From: Brasenia schreberi
Lineage: Eukaryota > Streptophyta > Magnoliopsida > Nymphaeales > Cabombaceae
Length of the DNA stretch: 64,000 bases
Assembly: GCA_036023115.1 (NCBI GenBank)
Contig: JAYKKT010000089.1
Location: 11,000,001 to 11,064,000, forward strand
Reading direction: 5' to 3'
Part shown: one piece after another, positions 50,183 through 61,639 of the stretch
How the letters are laid out: each line of letters opens with the position of its first letter
Numbering within the stretch: the stretch's first letter is position 1
Notes under the pieces: model-generated
Told to the model about the DNA's origin: nothing
Database searches by the model: none
The model's input: only the letters and a program-made list of their open reading frames with translations
Program-made: the position numbers and the translations under genes

Positions 50183-53100
50183 ATGGGTAGAAATATTGAA
50201 GAAGAAAATATGTCGACCTCACAGAAAGAGAATAGCTTGAGTAACCCTTCAACATCATTTCCTTCTGCCCGCATTCGACATCGGAAGCGCTCGAGTGAGG
50301 TATATCAAGTGTTCCTGCATGCTTCTTTTTAATCCTGGCAGTTTCATTTCTCTTCTTTACTCTGTCCTCCTATTGCTTTCTTAGATCCGTTGCTTGAGGT
50401 ATTATTTGGGGGAACGTAATGGACCCAATCTTTAATCTTGAGTGTTATTCTGTAGTGCTGGATGCTTCTATTCATCCATTGTTTGCTGCTCTCTCTCTCT
50501 CCATATATATATTTGATATCCCTTAAAATTCCATAGTTAACTAACGTCATTTTCCTTCTCATAGGAAAGCCCTTAGCATTCCTTTTTCACTGCACATCAC
50601 CAGGAATGCTATTGATGTCTATGCTTACCTACAGTGGGCATGAGATTGTTATGTATAGGATATGCTGTACAGTGTTTAGTAAGCATGTTTGGAAGAATAT
50701 GTGCCTGTGGACCATCACTAGTTCTAGCTTTCCCATAATTTGGGTAGACAGCGCACTGTTAGTATTCATCACGTCATGCTAAAATATTTTCAGTTGTTTT
50801 TTGCTATTATACTGATTATAATGGCCATTAACTGAATTCAGGCTCTGCATGACACTAAAACAAATGGAGGTAATTTGCTTATTGATGATCACAACAAGTA
50901 CAAGTCTATGCGGACACGTGCATGGTCATCTTTGTGGATGCTTGGATCATTTGCTTTTATAATTTACATGGGGCATCTCTACATTTGTGGAATGATTTTA
51001 GTTCTACAAATTTTTATGGTACGGGAAGTTTTCAACTTAGCGAGAAAAACAAGTGAAGATAGACAACTTCCTGGATTTAGACTTCTAAATTGGTTAGTCA
51101 TTCCTCCTGACTTTATTATATTAATTACTGTTACGCATGTCTGGTTTTGCCTACTCTGTATTGGTTTATTGCCAGCTGGCGTTGCTACTTATTTGATCTC
51201 TTTCTTGTGACTACTTTTTGTTTTTTCTTCCAGGCATTTCTTTGTTACAACAATGATATTTGTCTATGGATACTTTCTTCGGCGGCAACTTGTGAACACG
51301 GTTCTCTCAGATAAATTCTTATATTGGCTTGTGAGCAGCTTTATCAAGTATCACATGCTATTTTGCTATGTCTTATATATCTCAGGCAGGTTTTCTGCTC
51401 CTATAAGTTGTCATTGATCCTGCAAGTGCGAACCTTACAACTTGTTTTCTTTATCCTTTTGTGCTTGTGCATATGTATGCTCTCTGTGTGCCAACCAATT
51501 TAGTTTCCAATATTGTCTTGTTGGAGAGTGTATGCCTGTTGGTTTGGTACGTGTTCATTGTCATGCCTTTTCTTTGTGCTGCTTTAGTTTATGATATACT
51601 GATTATTTATAACACTTGGTATGTTTTCTCTGAGCATGATGTGTGCGGTTGTTATGTTGATGTCCAATAGCTAATATCCCCTGTGCATGCCTTGTTTGTT
51701 AGATATCTTGCTTTAGAGGCTGTTGCCTAACATCTCAACCATTTTTTTTAATGTTGTTTACAGGCTTTGTATGGTTTATACTCACTCTAAAGATGAAGAT
51801 GTACAAGTATCAGTTTGGGCAGTTTGCATGGACTCACATGATTCTCCTTGTCGTGTTTTCACAATCTGCATTCACCGTGGCAAATATATTTGAAGGCATT
51901 TTCTGGTAATTGGCTGTTCGATGTTTATCTTAATGTTGTTTGTTTGACCACTTTCTTTAGACATTAGGTGCCGTTACATATGGTTAGAGACCCTTTCCGA
52001 TTTTCTTGTTCTTCTGCATGAATCCTTCCAGAAATTTTCTAGCATCAACATCGAAATTTTTTGTGCTCTTTCCACTGTAATGTCCACATAGGTAATGCAG
52101 TGTCGTTGCATCATAAAGAAAAAGGTTTTCAGAGGTTGATTGTTGCATCATTGCCAACTTGAAGTTTTTAACTTCTATTTCCTTTCTTCATTTTTGTCGC
52201 AGACCAGCAAATAATTGAGGAAAATCTTCTGGTTTATGTTTCTTCACTCTGTTGAATCTTTATATCTTTTTATGGACGTGCATACACCCTTTTTGGTGGA
52301 AATAAATCTTGCAAAATTCTGAGTTTTGTTTGAAAAATTGCTTTGCTTTAATCGTCAGCCTGGACCAATTCATGTAGTGACAGGTAATAGGTTTGTCATT
52401 GACTCAAATTCAGCAATGTGCTTGAGCGTTGATAGAGATTTTGGATCTTTATGCTGTACAAGATTCCTGAAAATATCAAATTCAAAGCTGACAAATAATG
52501 AATGCCGCCAGGGGCTGTCTAAGACCAATCATATGCTGATGCTGATGCTTAGATAGGACACCAGTCTCTTTCATCTGATTTTGCAGTGTTTAAAAAGAAA
52601 ATTTTCCTTTCCGGATCCAACTTTATCATATTATGATTATTATCACTACAGTAATAGTGTTTTTCCTTTTAGTTATTCTTCTTGAGAAGAAAGCTTCCAT
52701 AGGTAAGACACTGGATGGCCCTCTGGATATCACTAATCTGTTACAAGTTTGATCAGATTAACTTGTGCACACTAATGGAAACAAGGACTTATTTTCTTTC
52801 ATTTGTGGCAATTGAGAGCATTTCAAATTTTTTTATGGTTTTGCTTATTTTATTTCAATTGAGAACATTGTTAGCTGAAAAGGCCTCAGAAGAGTTGCAG
52901 AGCACTTATGTGTGGCTGGCTCTGGTCATTCCAGACATCTTCTTTTGCTCTTGTAGGATGTAGATCTGCAGTTGTTTTCAGTGTTTTGCTGTTGATGCGC
53001 ATGAACTGTTGAATTGAAGTGATATTTTTGCAGGTTTCTTCTGCCTGCATCACTTATTGTTATCAACGATATTGCTGCATATATCTTTGGGTTCTTCTTT

Positions 53101-55488
53101 GGCCGAACACCATTAATCAAGTTGTCTCCAAAGAAAACTTGGGAAGGTTTTATTGGAGCATCTGTGACAACCATAATATCGGCATTCCTGGTGAGTTTGC
53201 TATATTCAGTTTTTCTTGTTTAAGAAACACTGATGCCATGTCACTTTTTTGTGGCTTAGAATTGTCTATACCAGTTATTATCTCTTATTTTTATTTTAAT
53301 TGAAACCATGTGGACTATGCTTCCCTTTGGTAATGAATCAGAAGAACGCAATACTCAGATAGTTTTTACATGCATGCACTTCCAATCATGCTTTATTCAA
53401 TTTACAAATGTGACACCGTGCACATTGGACTGCTTAACTGATCATGTATTTGTGACCTTATGGTGTTGGACGATTAAGATATGTTATGGTTTGCTTGCTT
53501 ATTACTATGTCAAACTGAGGCAAATGTACGAACACAAAGTCCCAATATTTTTCATGTGCTATCGTGTTTTCCTTGCAGTTGGCAGATTTTCTGGGACGCT
53601 TTCGGTGGCTTACATGCCCAAGAAAAGTAATCTCTTGTTCCAAAATGCTGTTCTTGCACATTGTTGGGGTCAGTCGTTCCTGTTGAGATCTTAAGCAGGA
53701 TATAACCGTCATTTGCAGGATATGTCTACAGGATGGCTCCATTGTGATCCTGGTCCTCTTTTCAAGCCTAGATGTTACTCATTGCCTCCCTGGGTGAGTG
53801 AGCAGACTTCTGTCTAGATTTATTATATTGTGCCGGTGGTGACCGAGAGGTGATGATGGGTTGGGTCTTAAATCTTGACAGTTTTACTGGAACATCACGT
53901 TCATCAGTGGCCAGTTTGGTCGTGTAATTAATGTTACTTCTCTAAAGATTATATTTTCTTCATTCTAGTGTGATGATTTTTTTTTTTTTTTTTTAGCCGA
54001 CCCCATCTAGTTTGGGAAAAGGCTTAGTTGTTGTTGTTGTTAGTGTGATGATTTTTTTGGTGCCATTTCTGCTCGTGTTGTGTTTCTTAACACCGCTTTT
54101 GTTTGATCATTTATCATGATTTAGTGTTTTGGATGTAAATGATACTCAATGCTATTTTTGCCTGTTTCTGATATATTTTTGATTAATAAGATTATATTTT
54201 CTGGGCCTATCCTGACATTAGAGGTAGAGATTGGATTCCCTAACATTAGTCCAGAGTGCAAAGCCTGAAGGGGAGTTAAAGTGTCTGTATTGAGGAGTAT
54301 GTGCCTAACCCCAGCTTGCGAATAGAAAAGAAGTTATCTATTGTTTGTTTTCATACTGTGGAACTCTTCTAGTTGCCTAACCTTTGAAGTTTGCTTCTTG
54401 GTGCCTTCTGGGCATGTGATCGCAGAAACTTGACGCATCTCTCTATATAGGCACGATTTAACCGTTATCTTCTTTTACAGTTTCCCTGGAAGGAGGCAAC
54501 CTTGATGCCAGTGCAATTTCATGCTTTAGCTATTGGTTTCTTTGCATCAAGTATAGCACCTTTTGGAGGCTTTTTTGCAAGCGGGTTCAAAAGGGCATTC
54601 AAAATTAAGGTTTTCTCCTTTACATCTTCTAAAGGAATATCAGAAATTAACCTTTTATTGTGAACTCCATGGCTCTTTTAACCCACTTATTTATTTTTCG
54701 TGCAGGACTTTGGTGGTAGTATTCCTGGGCATGGTGGAATTACTGACAGAATGGATTGCCAGGTAACTAGTTCAAATTATACCGGTTGCTTCTGTAATGG
54801 CAGTTTGGTTAGTGCTGCCAAAGCCAAATTCTTGTCGATGGAATACATAAGTCATGTATAGCCTTCACGGAAGAATGCAACTGAAATTTTGATTGAACCC
54901 CATGAAGTAATATTTGCACGCCTATGATACGATATAAAATCTTCATCAACTAATGTTATCACTGTTTTCACATGTGAATTATTCAGTTCTCTTTTCAATA
55001 TCATGTTGATTAGTATCACTCACAAGTTGCCTACGTAGACTAGTTGTACTATTCTTTTTCTAAATCATGCGGTTCATATTGAACTTTCCAAGATGGTCAT
55101 GGATTATTTAGTTTCTTCTTGAATCTTGTTGATTAGTTTCACCCAGATCCTTTGTGGAGTTGTACACTATTCTTTTTAATTTTCTGAATTATGCGCTTTT
55201 TATTGAATTTCCCTAGATGGTCATGCATGCCTTCTCTTACATCTATTACCAATCGTTCATAGTGCCTCACAGCAATTCTGTGGAGACCATTCTTCAACAG
55301 GTACGTACAACTTCCATCAAAAGACTCTAGGCATTCACTTTCTACTCACTTGCTCAGATAACTGCTCTTACTTTGTCCTCCAGATCTTGGGGAACCTTTC
55401 AATCGAGGATCAAGTCGACCTCTATAGACAGCTTGGAGATATCTTGCTTGCCTCACAGCTCAACGAATCTTACAACTTATCACTGTAA
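50183..55488 (+). CDS. CDP-diacylglycerol synthase (phosphatidate cytidylyltransferase)
   Basis: Makes CDP-diacylglycerol from CTP and phosphatidate, the precursor of phosphatidylinositol and phosphatidylglycerol, in the ER membrane. The eleven coding exons are 50183-50299, 50842-51092, 51234-51385, 51764-51905, 53034-53190, 53579-53626, 53719-53793, 54481-54609, 54706-54762, 55217-55300 and 55384-55488. All phases agree, giving 438 residues (plant CDS1-3 about 420). Several hydrophobic segments are present. The family signature [20 protein letters not shown] continues as GITDRMD across two exons, with its Lys, His and Asp residues intact. [20 protein letters not shown] is also typical. The start is the first in-frame [12 protein letters not shown] resembles the Arabidopsis start MEEENVTSS. 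The intron at 51386-51763 must be GC-AG to keep frame. The usual 'x-P-x-W' before FPWKE is missing at the exon 7/8 join. Orthology within CDS1-3 is undecided. Confidence 0.93.
53996..54040 (+). mobile_element. Minimal 45-bp RTE-like LINE insertion in a gene intron
   Basis: Only the last 45 bp of the LINE family is present ('agccgaccccatctag...' to the TTG repeats). It lies between two copies of the 18-bp direct repeat 'tagtgtgatgattttttt' at 53966-53983 and 54041-54058. A few extra T residues lie between the first copy and the LINE. It sits in the intron between exons 53793 and 54481 of the CDP-DAG synthase gene. Confidence 0.9.
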
Positions 55489-55918
55489 CATTTGTTGTTG
55501 AAATCTTGTTGTGTATATATAAATACAGCTTTGTCTTTGTGCCAGTTCCACAACATTTCCGTCGTTCCATCTATTTGAAATATTGGGTAGTTTCAGATCT
55601 AGTTGATCCATTATATTGGTTCTTTTTCTTCTTTTTTATGTGATGGTGAGATATAAATTGAAATGGATTCTTTATATATTATCCTGGGAGAATGCAAGTT
55701 GTAGGACTTGCTTCACATCCAACTGTTGCTGTATCTCGTAATTAGTGGCATACTCGCATAAACCATGTACCTCAATGGAAACCAACATTATAATAGATGT
55801 GGTCAACATTGTTTCTTAGCTTGTTCATCTTATTAAGAGTTATGACGATGAATTAAATAAATGGCTGATGCACACAATTATGCCGCTCTTGTTCAGAAAA
55901 ACTCAGTACTATTGGACC
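55489..55918. other. Convergent intergenic gap
   Basis: About 430 bp between the CDP-DAG synthase stop and the last codon of the PPR pseudogene, which reads toward it. Contains the likely 3' UTR of the former. Confidence 0.5.
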
Positions 55919-58496
55919 CTACCAGTAGTCTCCACATGAACATATGCCATCCTTCATATGATGGAAGCGTGCAGCATCCCTCAATATGATCTCTCTTCCT
56001 GTTAGTTTTGATATGCTCTTAGAAACCTCATGACAATCTTCACAAGTTCTAAGGTTTTTCATGATTCTTATTACTGTACCTTGGCCTGTTCTTATGAGCC
56101 CATAACAACAACAACAACTAAGCCTTTTCCCATACTAGACGGGGTCGGCTACATGGATTCTTTGTTTCCACAGATCCCTATTGTGTGCCATGTTAGCAGT
56201 TAACTCCCAATAAGCTAGATCATTCTTTATTGTTTCTTTCCAACACTTTTGTGGTCATCCTCTACCTCTTTTAATACTTTCCAAATTTAGTTTTTCTAAC
56301 CTTCTTACCGGTTCTTCTTTTGATATTCTTTCTATATGTCCAAACCATCTTAACCGATGTTCTCTCATTTTATCCTCTATTGGTGCCACTCCTAATTTGT
56401 TTCTAATAACCTCATTATGTATATGGTCTTTTCTTGTATGACCACTCATCCATCTCAACATCTTCATTTCTGTCACAGACATCTTTTGTACATGTTGATG
56501 TACATGTTGATTGATGATTAACTGCCCAACACTCAGAACCATAAAACATGGCAGGCCTAATTGCTGCTCTATAATGTTTATCTTATGAGCCCATAAGCAA
56601 TGGCTAATTTCTCACTATGACTCCACAGCACATTCTCCTTGACACAATCTTCAACATCTTTCAGCGCTACCTTGGTCTTGGGCGCATACCCATCTCCTTT
56701 CATCTTCGTCATCAATTCCTTTAATTTCCAATATATTTTCTCCGCATCTGGGTGCACAGTATCGCCAGCGATGAATGCATGCACTTGATTCTCAATCTCA
56801 ATCGAACTCCACCCTGGTAATTTCTTCAAGGCCTTCTCATTCATCAGTTCCCTTACTCGTTTAACCTCATCCCACATGCCAGCTTCCGCATATATGTTTG
56901 TGAGCAGAACATAAAATCCTGCATCATTGCAATCCAATTCAAACAGTTTTTCAGCGGCACATTTTGCGAGCTCAACATTGCCATGAATCTTGCATGCACC
57001 CAACAAAGCACCCCAGACACCAAGTGTTGGTGCAATCGGCATGGTCAGTATCATATCTTTTGCCTGGTTCAATAATCCAGCTCGTCCATGCATGCATAAT
57101 GCTCTGCACTAGGCGAGATCCCATGAGACTCAACCATACACTGAAAATGGTTCCAGCCTGCATCTACGAGCCCAGCACGGCTACAAGCAGTCAGAACCCC
57201 AATATATGTGACCTTATTAGGCTTGATTCCACTTTTGAGCATCTCATCAAACAATTGCAAGGCTCGGTGTCCATACCATGCATGCCATAGCCAGCAATCA
57301 TGGCAGTCCATGCAACTACGTTTCTCTTTGGGACTTCGCCAAACAGCACACTTGCAGCTTCCAAATTGCCAGATTTTACATACATATCAATAAGCGCGGT
57401 CATGAGATTCATCTGACTCGAGCCCATTTCGTAGAACATAGCAGTGTGCAGCCTCACCAAGACGTAAAGCACCTGACATCGCAATTGCTGGCAACACAGC
57501 CACCAAGCTCCGGCCATTTGGCTTCATGCCCAATCTCTGCATCTCCACAAACATGTCAAGTGCCTTGCCCACAAACCCATTATCTGACAAACAGGACAGA
57601 GTGCCATTCCAAGCAACCAAATCTCTTTCAGCCATTTCATCAAACGCTTGGCTTGAATCATCCACCACCCCACAATTCGCATACATATTCAACAACGGAG
57701 TCGATATCAAAGTATCATGAGACATCCCGGCTTTGATGGCACGTCCGTGCATTTTCCGGCCAATCTGCACCGTCTTCATCCGTGCACATGCACCCAAGGC
57801 GCACACCATGGCCACAGAATCGACCTCAACTCCCGCTTCCACCATCCTTTCATAAGCCTCCAATCCCTTTTCCGGAAGACCTTTCTGCACATAACCCGCA
57901 AACAGGGCATTCCAAGCAACCGAATCTCGTCCAGCCATTTCGTCAAACACTTTGAACGCTTGCTCAACGCAACCACTCTTCATGTACATATCAACCAAAC
58001 CAACCGCGACAAATGAGTTCCCAAGGAAACCCAATTTCAAAGCATCGACGTGGAGTTGAACATCACATCTAACACCGGCTTCCGAAGCCGCACAGGCCTT
58101 AAACAAAACCGGGAACGTAAACCTGCTCGGCGCAATGCCGGAGCGACGCATCTCGGCATGGAGTTGCAATGCGTCGAGCGGAAGACAGTTGACGGTGAAA
58201 GCCTTAATGAGGGCATCGAAGAGGTGGACATCGCGGGATCCCGGAAGGAAGTAACGGAAAGCGAGAATGGCGGAAGGCACGTCGGCGAATTCGCCGTAGC
58301 GGGATACGAGCTTAGTTGTGAGGTTGAGTGAGAGAGAATTGGATGTTGCTTTGAGGACGTGAGCGTGGCATTGCTTTAGGTGAGAGAGCGAAGAGCAGGC
58401 ATCGAGATGGCAGATCGAATGGGAGGAGGAGGAAGCCTGGTTTGCTGTTGCAGTAAGACACGCTTCCATTGCCCCTCTCTGCTGTGTCTGCTCCAA
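55919..58496 (-). pseudogene. DYW-type PPR protein gene, broken by frameshifts and a LINE
   Basis: On the minus strand, 369 codons from 58496 encode PPR repeats, for example SVAWNALFAGYVQKGLPEKG and DLVAWNGTLSCLSDNGFVGK. Coding sense then moves between frames three times, near 57400-57415, 57271-57287 and 57086-57100, before the E-type region (TLGVWGALLGACKIHGNVEL, PGWSSIEIENQVHAFIAGD). At YGLIR a 475-bp LINE interrupts. Beyond it, 56089-55919 continues in the right frame with the DYW tail ([30 protein letters not shown], stop). Intact DYW proteins are organellar RNA-editing factors; the DYW domain is a zinc-dependent cytidine deaminase. The characteristic zinc-binding residues are still present. 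The gene is intronless, as is normal for PPR genes. With three shifts and an insertion it cannot make a full protein. The editing target is unknown. Confidence 0.88.
56106..56580 (-). mobile_element. 475-bp RTE-like LINE copy F inside the PPR gene
   Basis: The 3' end of the LINE family, 5'-truncated, in the same orientation as the PPR gene. The TTG-repeat end is at 56106. A perfect 16-bp target duplication 'tcttatgagcccataa' flanks it at 56090-56105 and 56581-56596. The LINE portion matches the C-terminal region ([20 protein letters not shown]). Confidence 0.95.
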
Positions 58497-58589
58497 GTAA
58501 AAATTATGTTAGCCATTTAATACACAGACACGGGCAAGATACGTGAATATACGCGTTTGTTTTCTTCAATTTATTAGTACCTTGTGTTA

Positions 58590-58800
58590 GCCCTGCTGGA
58601 TACGGTCGGTTCCGGTTCTTTTGATACCAGGAACTGAAATCGAACAGGGAGATGACCAGTTCCGGTTCTTGTTTGAGTCTCAATCCATTCAAAGCCAAAA
58701 GCATCTAAATTTTAAAATTTCAAAAAATAATAAAAATAACTTATTGAAAGCTTTAACTGCGGGTTCTGGTTCTAGAGAAGGTGGAATCCAAAGAAAGATA
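58590..58800. repeat. GGTTCC-rich dispersed element, second copy
   Basis: Same arm/core/arm arrangement as at 46610-46955: 'ggttccggttc', then 'aaaataataaaaat', then 'ttgaaagc', then 'ggttctggttc'. Confidence 0.5.
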
Positions 58801-58945
58801 TGACCACTTTCGGATTTATAATGTGCACTCGAAAAATGCTTTCTTTTCAAATTTCATTTCAAATTTCACGAGATGTAGAGAGAAACTCTAGATTTTATCC
58901 AAAAGAGAAAATAAGAATATATATATATATATATAACCAGTTTCT

Positions 58946-59140
58946 CGAAACTAATTACACTCAAATCGTAAAAGTTTACCCAAAATGAATATACAAAAGA
59001 GAAAAAACATATATACTGGCGAAACTAATTACACTCAAATCGTAAAAGTTTACCCAAAATGAATATACAAAAGAGAAAAAACATATATACTGGCGAAACT
59101 AATTACACTCAAATCGTAAAAGTTTACCCTTTTGATGAAA
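58946..59140. repeat. 74-bp tandem repeat, about 2.6 copies
   Basis: Units begin at 58946, 59020 and 59094, exactly 74 bp apart and nearly identical; the third is partial. Non-coding. Confidence 0.9.
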
Positions 59141-59284
59141 TCCTTTTAAGCTGAAATCATGCCTGAAGATCCAAAGTGTCATGATGTCTCTTCGGGATCT
59201 TCTCTTGCTTCCGTCTGTCATTCGATTCTTCATCATCCACCTTTCAATCGCCCCCATGAATCCAACTATCTTTTTTTAAACCAA

Positions 59285-59399
59285 TTTCCTAGTGTATGTT
59301 CGAGCATGGTGGACAGTGTGTTTCTCACAACACAGGTGGTGAGTTCGATTCACAGGGCATGTATGTGTTAAGCTTCGGCTTTCCGTTGTAAAAAAAAAA
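59285..59399 (+). mobile_element. SINE copy, subfamily 1, with oligo(A) tail
   Basis: The A box is weak. The B box is clear: 'ggtggtgagttcgattcac', then 'gcatgtatgtgttaagcttc' and 'ggctttccgttg', followed by about ten A residues. Confidence 0.6.
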
Positions 59400-59509
59400 A
59401 TGTTTGCATGATGGGAATTGAACAATCTTTTGTAAGGAACCACGAGGCTAGGACCCTCGAGTTGCAATATGAGACAGACGAATTACTCATTGATCCGGCC
59501 TTCTTGTGT

Positions 59510-59600
59510 TTCTCACACAAGTTTGGTGAGACAAGCTCAAACATAACAAGGCGAGTGTATTAGGCTTCAGCCTCCTCTTGTTAAAAAACAAACCTAGGTT
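59510..59600 (+). mobile_element. SINE 3' fragment
   Basis: 'gtgagacaagctcaaacat', then 'gtattaggcttcagcctcc' and 'tcttgttaaaaaac', matching the 3' half of the family. Confidence 0.5.
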
Positions 59601-59764
59601 GAGGTCGGCTCATATAAATACTTAGAGTATATAAAATATTTAAATATATGTGCTAGAAAAACAATGCTCCTGTATGCTCTTAATACTTCTATTTCTAAAA
59701 CAAAAAGCAGCGTTCGACTTAAAGAGAATGGAGTTCATTTCCTCAATGGAGATAATTGCAGCGC

Positions 59765-59870
59765 ACTTACAGCCATAGCTACGAGGAGGTCGATTCACAA
59801 GGTAGAAGTCATAAGTTTGATTTGGGCATGTATTTAGCTTCAGCTTTGCGGTTGTACCATTAAAAAGATA
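59765..59870 (+). mobile_element. SINE copy, subfamily 1
   Basis: 'ccatagctacgaggagg' (weak A box), 'gtcataagtttgatttggg' (B box), then 'cttcagctttgcggttg' and an A-rich end. Confidence 0.55.
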
Positions 59871-59877
59871 AAGTTGA

Positions 59878-60377
59878 TTCTCTCTTTCTATATAGAGAGA
59901 GAGAGAAAGAGAGAAAAAAAAATGGTATATGATAGCACCCTTAGGTTCTAGTCAATCCAAATAAATCAAAACCATCCATTGTAGATTTGAATCTATAAAG
60001 TATAAAGTAAAAAGTACTTTTTACATGTAAACTTTATTCACATAAGCATTTTTTCTTATAAAATTTTAAATCTCAACTATCTGTCACCCAAGATTGATGA
60101 TTGAAATTTGTTTGGTGTTACCAGTTTCTGTATATATATTAGTACATGTGGATGAATATAGTTATAATGTTTAAAAATACTCAAAGATCTCAACCCTCCA
60201 ATCAACGAGATCAATGGTTAAAATTCAAATTTCAAAAATGAAGAAGTATGCGATACATTTTGTAAGTGCATTTATTGTATCTCATACTTTCTTTTACTTA
60301 CAAATCTAAATCATATATTGAATAATTAAGATCTTTTAAGATTAAGGATAAATGAATGAGGGCATGACCTAACCCTC

Positions 60378-60459
<82 letters not shown>

Positions 60460-60465
60460 CGTTCT
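59878..60465. mobile_element. AT-rich elements between microsatellites
   Basis: A GA-rich microsatellite at 59880-59920 and a (CT)n(TA)n run at 60378-60456 bound about 450 bp of AT-rich, non-coding DNA. The interior has inverted phrases ('aaatctcaactatc' against 'gattgaaattt'). Resembles the microsatellite-bounded elements near 62325. Ends not fixed. Confidence 0.35.
60378..60456. repeat. (CT)n(TA)n microsatellite
   Basis: About 40 bp CT then about 30 bp TA. Confidence 0.95.
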
Positions 60466-60851
60466 CACTAGATATTAAATTTAGCATGTTAAAATATAAC
60501 TTTCTAATGCATGTTTCATGTCTTCACCAAAGACTCCTTTTGACATCTTAATCAAACTTTTTGCATCGATGCTGAAACCACAATAAGACCACAGGGTTTG
60601 GTTAGTGGCGGATCTAGAAATTCTTTTCGAGTGGAACAAATTGGTGGCAAAACTATTTAGGGTTAAGAGACTATAGCCCGAATATTCATCAGTAGGCTGT
60701 ATTTTGTTTTTTTGGTTGATTACCAATCTTTCAGGTGGGGTCAATGCTCCTGCTTGGCTCAATTAGATTTGTTGCTGATTATACTAGCTTTTGTAACTAA
60801 TTACGAGTCAAACTTATCTAAAAGTAATATTTAATGACGGATTTAGAAACT

Positions 60852-61635
60852 CTTTTAAGGTGGGACGAATAAACTCTTGAATCATTTAGGGCGTGACAAA
60901 GTACGTCATCAATTCTACCATGGGTTATAGACTTTAAGTTGATTTTGAAAATTTGGGATGGGGCGGAGCTCCGCTGCTTAATGTTGATCCCCTAAGCTTT
61001 TAAGGTGGGACGAATAGCCTCTTGAATCATTTAGGGCGGGGAAAAGTACGTCATCAATTCTACCATGGGTTATAGACTTTAAGTTGATTTTGAAAAATCG
61101 GGATGGGGCGGAGCTCCGCTGCTTAATGTTGATCCCCTAAGCTTTTAAGGTGGGACGAATAGCCTCTTGAATCATTTAGGGCGAGGAAAAGTACGTCATC
61201 AATTCTACCATGGGTTATAGACTTTAAGTTGATTTTGAAAAATCGGGATGGGGCGGAGCTCCGCTGCTTAATGTTGATCCCCTAAGCTTTTAAGGTGGGA
61301 CGAATAGCCTCTTGAATCATTTAGGGCGGGGAAAAGTACGTCATCAATTCTACCATGGGTTATAGACTTTAAGTTGATTTTGAAAATTCGGGATGCGGCG
61401 GAGCTCCGCTGCTTAATGTTGATCCCCTAAGCTTTTAAGGTGGGACAAAGTACGTCATCAATTCTACCATGGGTTATAGACTTTAAGTTGATTTGGAAAA
61501 TTTGGGATGGGGCGGAGCTCCGCTGCTTAATGTTGATCCCCTAAGCTTCTAAGGTGGGACGAATAGCCTCTTGAATCATTTAGGGCGGGACAAAGTACTT
61601 AATCAAGTTATAGACTTTAAGTTGATCCCCTAAAC
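60852..61635. repeat. 145-bp tandem repeat (minisatellite), about 5.5 copies
   Basis: The phrase 'aaggtgggac' recurs at 60857, 61002, 61147, 61292, 61437 and 61551. The spacing is exactly 145 bp, except that the fifth unit lacks 31 bp. Units are nearly identical and each contains the palindrome 'gcggagctccgc' and 'ctaccatgggttatagac'. The plus strand has no long open frame. Similar single phrases occur just upstream (60605-60850), suggesting local origin. Confidence 0.95.
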
Positions 61636-61639
61636 CTTT

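Noticed and set aside
57278..57736. 152-codon plus-strand open frame
   Set aside because: Complement of the PPR pseudogene.
60852..61635. Regular repeats that could suggest a CRISPR array
   Set aside because: Whole 145-bp units are repeated without unique spacers, there are no cas genes, and the DNA is eukaryotic.
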